A DNA stretch of 64,000 bases, taken from NCBI GenBank assembly GCA_038496675.1, contig CM076668.1, positions 1,489,599-1,553,598 on the forward strand. The letters are read 5' to 3'. Under the pieces are notes generated by a model that saw only the letters and a list, made by a program, of their open reading frames with translations, had not been told where the DNA came from and searched no databases. The position numbers were made by a program, and so were the translations under genes. This stretch comes from Rachycentron canadum (lineage: Eukaryota; Chordata; Actinopteri; Carangiformes; Rachycentridae). The first letter of the stretch is position 1. Each line of letters opens with the position of its first letter. This document shows positions 61,715 to 64,000 of the stretch, one piece after another.

Positions 61715-63614
61715 CTAGGCGGCGTCACAGAGGATCTGCTCCAGCACAGTCAGCAGGTGTTTGAGGCCGTAGATATAACCGTGATCGAGGCTCTCGCTTG
61801 GGAAAACATGGGCAAAGTCAATCATCCTGACCTCCACCTCTGTGTCTCTCCCACTCCCCTCTGTCGCATCCTCTCCTTGTCCCTCCAGCTCCTCATCCTT
61901 CCTCCTCCTGCCGCTGCCATCCTCCCTCTCTGCTTCCTCCACCTTCCTTTCCAGTTGTGATTTGTTTCCATTTCCGTTTGGCGGCTGCTGTGACTCACCT
62001 GTTCGTTGCCATGTGGAGTTGTCTTCTTGACACAGTACTGAGTTGTTAGCTCCAGAGACTGAGCTCATCGTCGTCTCCACAGCAGCATCGGCTCCACTGC
62101 TGTCGTGGAGGTGACCCTTGGCACAGTGGTGGTGGTGGCCGTGCTTCCTGTGGTTGGTGTAAATGGTGGCCAGGCTGCAGTCCCAGGGCAAAACCACCTG
62201 AATGTTGTTGTTGTTATACTCAGCCACCTCCTCTTCCTGCCCCACCCCTTCCTGTCTTGCTTTTCCCTCCCCCCTCTGACAGCTGTCACCCCCTGTTGAC
62301 AACGTGGCACTTTTCACCACGGTCGGACTGATTGACGGGGTGCTGAGGAGGGAAGATAGGGAGGAGGAGGAGGAGGAGGAAGAGGAGGGGAGACCCTCGT
62401 AGACGAAGAGAAGTGAGCTGGCGTAGAAGGCCAGCTGGTGCTGAGACTCAAACCAGTGGAGGATTTGCTGCACCCTGTGGATACTGGCTGACACTGCATC
62501 CTTCCTCAGACACACACCATTATGGAAGAATTTAGCCAAGCCTGAAGGAGAGGAGAGGAGACAAGAGAGGAAAGGAGAGGAGGAGAGGAGAAAAGCCAAG
62601 CGAGAACAGGTGAGGTGAGAAGAGGAGAGGAGAAGAGACAGAAAGAGGAGAGTTGGTATTTTAGTCTTTTTTGATTCACCACACCTTACAACAAGCACAG
62701 AGCAGATTTTCATTCTTCATTATTACAACAGTGAAAATTTAAACTTTTACATTTTTTTTTTAAATTTTTTCTTTTAAAATTTAAAAGTTTTTCAACCATG
62801 TCTTCAACCAGGGGGGGGGCTCTGTGGGTGATTCAGCTCCAGGTAAAAACCTCCTGAACTTCTGAATCCTACGTTATTCAACCCACAACTGCAGTCAATA
62901 AACAAGAAAAAGCAGCAGTCTCGGCTCCAAAGTCCCTGACATCCTGTCTCCACTTTACAGCGTTGGCGGAATACTGACTCTGTTTGTCGTGCCAAGGAGG
63001 GAGGGGGCCTCTGTGGAGAATTCGGCTCCAGGTTAAAACCTGCTGAACCACTGACACTGAAGGAATCCAAACTGGGAGATGCTGACAGGAACTGTGGTTC
63101 GAGACATCAACTCCCATGATCCCAGTCTACTTCATTACGTCACCCAACCTGATGAATAATGTTATCTGATCACTCAGTGAGATAGTTCTGTAGTGTAGCA
63201 GCGGGGGCTGCTGTTGTCTTGTAAGCCATTATTCTCCACACAGTTTTCATCTATGTATTTCTACATTTGGTTGGATTACAATCACCAACGATCAAGAAAC
63301 TGGTTATGTTTTGAATTGGTTTCAACATACTTGTCCTCTGCACTGGTCTGCACTGAAATTTCCTATTATTTCACTACTTATATTTTTGATCTGTGAATAT
63401 GATACCATGTTCAGATGTTGCTGCTAAAGATGTCACACTAGTAAAATTTACTGTTACCGTCTTTTTTCTCGGGTTATTGAGCTGAGAGCTTCCTATCTCA
63501 TTTTCATAGTAGTGAGTCACTTGTTTACATACCATCTTTTATGGTGTCCATAACCAGTCCTCTTCCATAGTGCTGGTCGTAGGAATCAAACGTGTCACTG
63601 CACACCTTATACAC
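61715..63614 (-). CDS. ipmk: Inositol polyphosphate multikinase, last two exons (partial)
   Basis: IPMK phosphorylates inositol tris- and tetrakisphosphates to InsP5 and also acts as a nuclear PI3-kinase. Two exons read on the minus strand: 63614-63533, VYKVCSDTFDSYDQHYGRGL...TIKDG, then after an 82-base-exon donor GATG|GTATGT the last exon 62541-61715. The latter starts LAKFFHNGVCLRKDAVSASI, continues RVQQILHWFESQHQLAFYAS, the kinase motif SSLLFVYEG, a long variable Ser/Glu/His-rich insert, and ends VRMIDFAHVFPSESLDHGYI...YGLKHLLTVLEQIL. The Asp of IDFAH is the metal-binding catalytic residue. The order matches human IPMK throughout. The PDKG-motif exons and the N-terminus lie beyond the right edge. 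The insert is larger than in human and includes a poly-Ser run. Confidence 0.92.
62345..62392 (-). repeat. (GAG)n tract encoding poly-serine in ipmk
   Basis: GAG/GGA repeats on the plus strand read as serine codons on the minus strand, directly after the SSLLFVYEGLP motif. The run length is likely variable between individuals. Confidence 0.75.
62548..62655 (-). repeat. Long polypyrimidine tract upstream of the last ipmk exon
   Basis: About 100 bases of almost pure GA on the plus strand (CT on the minus strand) end at the splice acceptor of the last ipmk exon (acceptor AG at 62,542-62,543). Confidence 0.8.
62819..63065. repeat. Direct repeat pair in ipmk intron
   Basis: CTCTGTGGGTGATTCAGCTC with CAGGTAAAAACCTCCTGAAC (from about 62,820) recurs as CTCTGTGGAGAATTCGGCTC with CAGGTTAAAACCTGCTGAAC (from about 63,008). 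The copies are about 188 bp apart and each is preceded by a G run. Confidence 0.6.
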
Positions 63615-64000
63615 CTGAAATACAAGAACACACAATGTTTAAAGTGCATGTCGGTCCTTGTCCTCATAAACACTTCAACTGACTCCTGAGCTCCTGTTGC
63701 TCAGCTTTACCCTAATACAGCATCATATCATTCATAGAGTTTACAAACGGGAGCTGTATTCGTTCTGTAATTCTGCTGCAGGGCTCAATCTTCTCTCTGC
63801 CGCCGTTTCATTGAGCATGACTGACGTTCTGGTTCTCTGGAGCTCTTTCTCCACCTAGTGGCCCAAGCCACACTAACACCTGCCTCCATCATGTCAGGCT
63901 GAACGGCTATGACTGCAGATCAAACTGTAGAAGCTGCTGTAAAGCCTGCTGCACGCTGAGCCAAAAGCCCAGGGCTGAAAAGGTGCAGTTTACTGACTGT

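Noticed and set aside
61310..61728. Cys/Val-rich and His/Thr-rich frames
   Set aside because: They are translations of the CA/CG microsatellite beside ipmk.

Overview
The window is nuclear DNA from a ray-finned (teleost) fish. The evidence is four vertebrate genes with canonical GT-AG introns, protein sequences clearly related to but diverged from mammalian orthologues, compact introns, very abundant (CA/TG)n microsatellites, and several interspersed repeats of types typical of fish. No prokaryotic features (operons, CRISPR, IS elements) are present. Gene identities come from reading the translations against remembered vertebrate families; no database search was run.

Layout. (1) About 1-16,011: no coding exon seen. 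Because the last exon of cavin1 (ptrf) follows and its first exon is absent, this is most likely the long single intron of cavin1. It holds microsatellites, a candidate MITE, SINE-like fragments and a near-perfect 70-nt hairpin. (2) 16,012-16,878 (+): terminal coding exon of cavin1, with an expanded set of 11-residue repeats. (3) 17.0-20.3 kb: spacer, then a GC-richer, promoter-like area and probable non-coding leader exons of stat5. (4) 21,802-36,882 (+): a complete stat5 gene, 18 coding exons, 786 codons, with SH2 arginine and C-terminal phosphotyrosine intact. (5) 36.9-45.1 kb: spacer with a 392-N assembly gap bordered by sequencing-adapter sequence, a TIR-bearing candidate MITE, and an unrecognised minus-strand terminal exon at 42,689-43,023. 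(6) 45,133-53,150 (+): a complete naglu gene, 6 exons, 756 codons, both catalytic glutamates conserved. Its first intron carries a truncated LINE on the opposite strand. (7) 53.2-61.7 kb: AT-rich spacer and untranslated regions with no recognised gene. (8) 61,715-63,614 (-): the last two exons of an inositol polyphosphate multikinase gene (ipmk); the 5' part lies beyond the right edge.

The genes are not functionally coupled. They encode a caveola coat protein, a cytokine/growth-hormone transcription factor, a lysosomal heparan-sulfate hydrolase and an inositol phosphate kinase. CAVIN1, STAT5 and NAGLU are neighbours in human 17q21, so the block is partly conserved synteny, here without stat3 and atp6v0a1 in between and with ipmk on the far side. 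I found no convincing new biological system. The strongest leads are the hairpin, the unidentified minus-strand exon, repeat sequences pressed against splice sites, and the adapter remnant at the gap.
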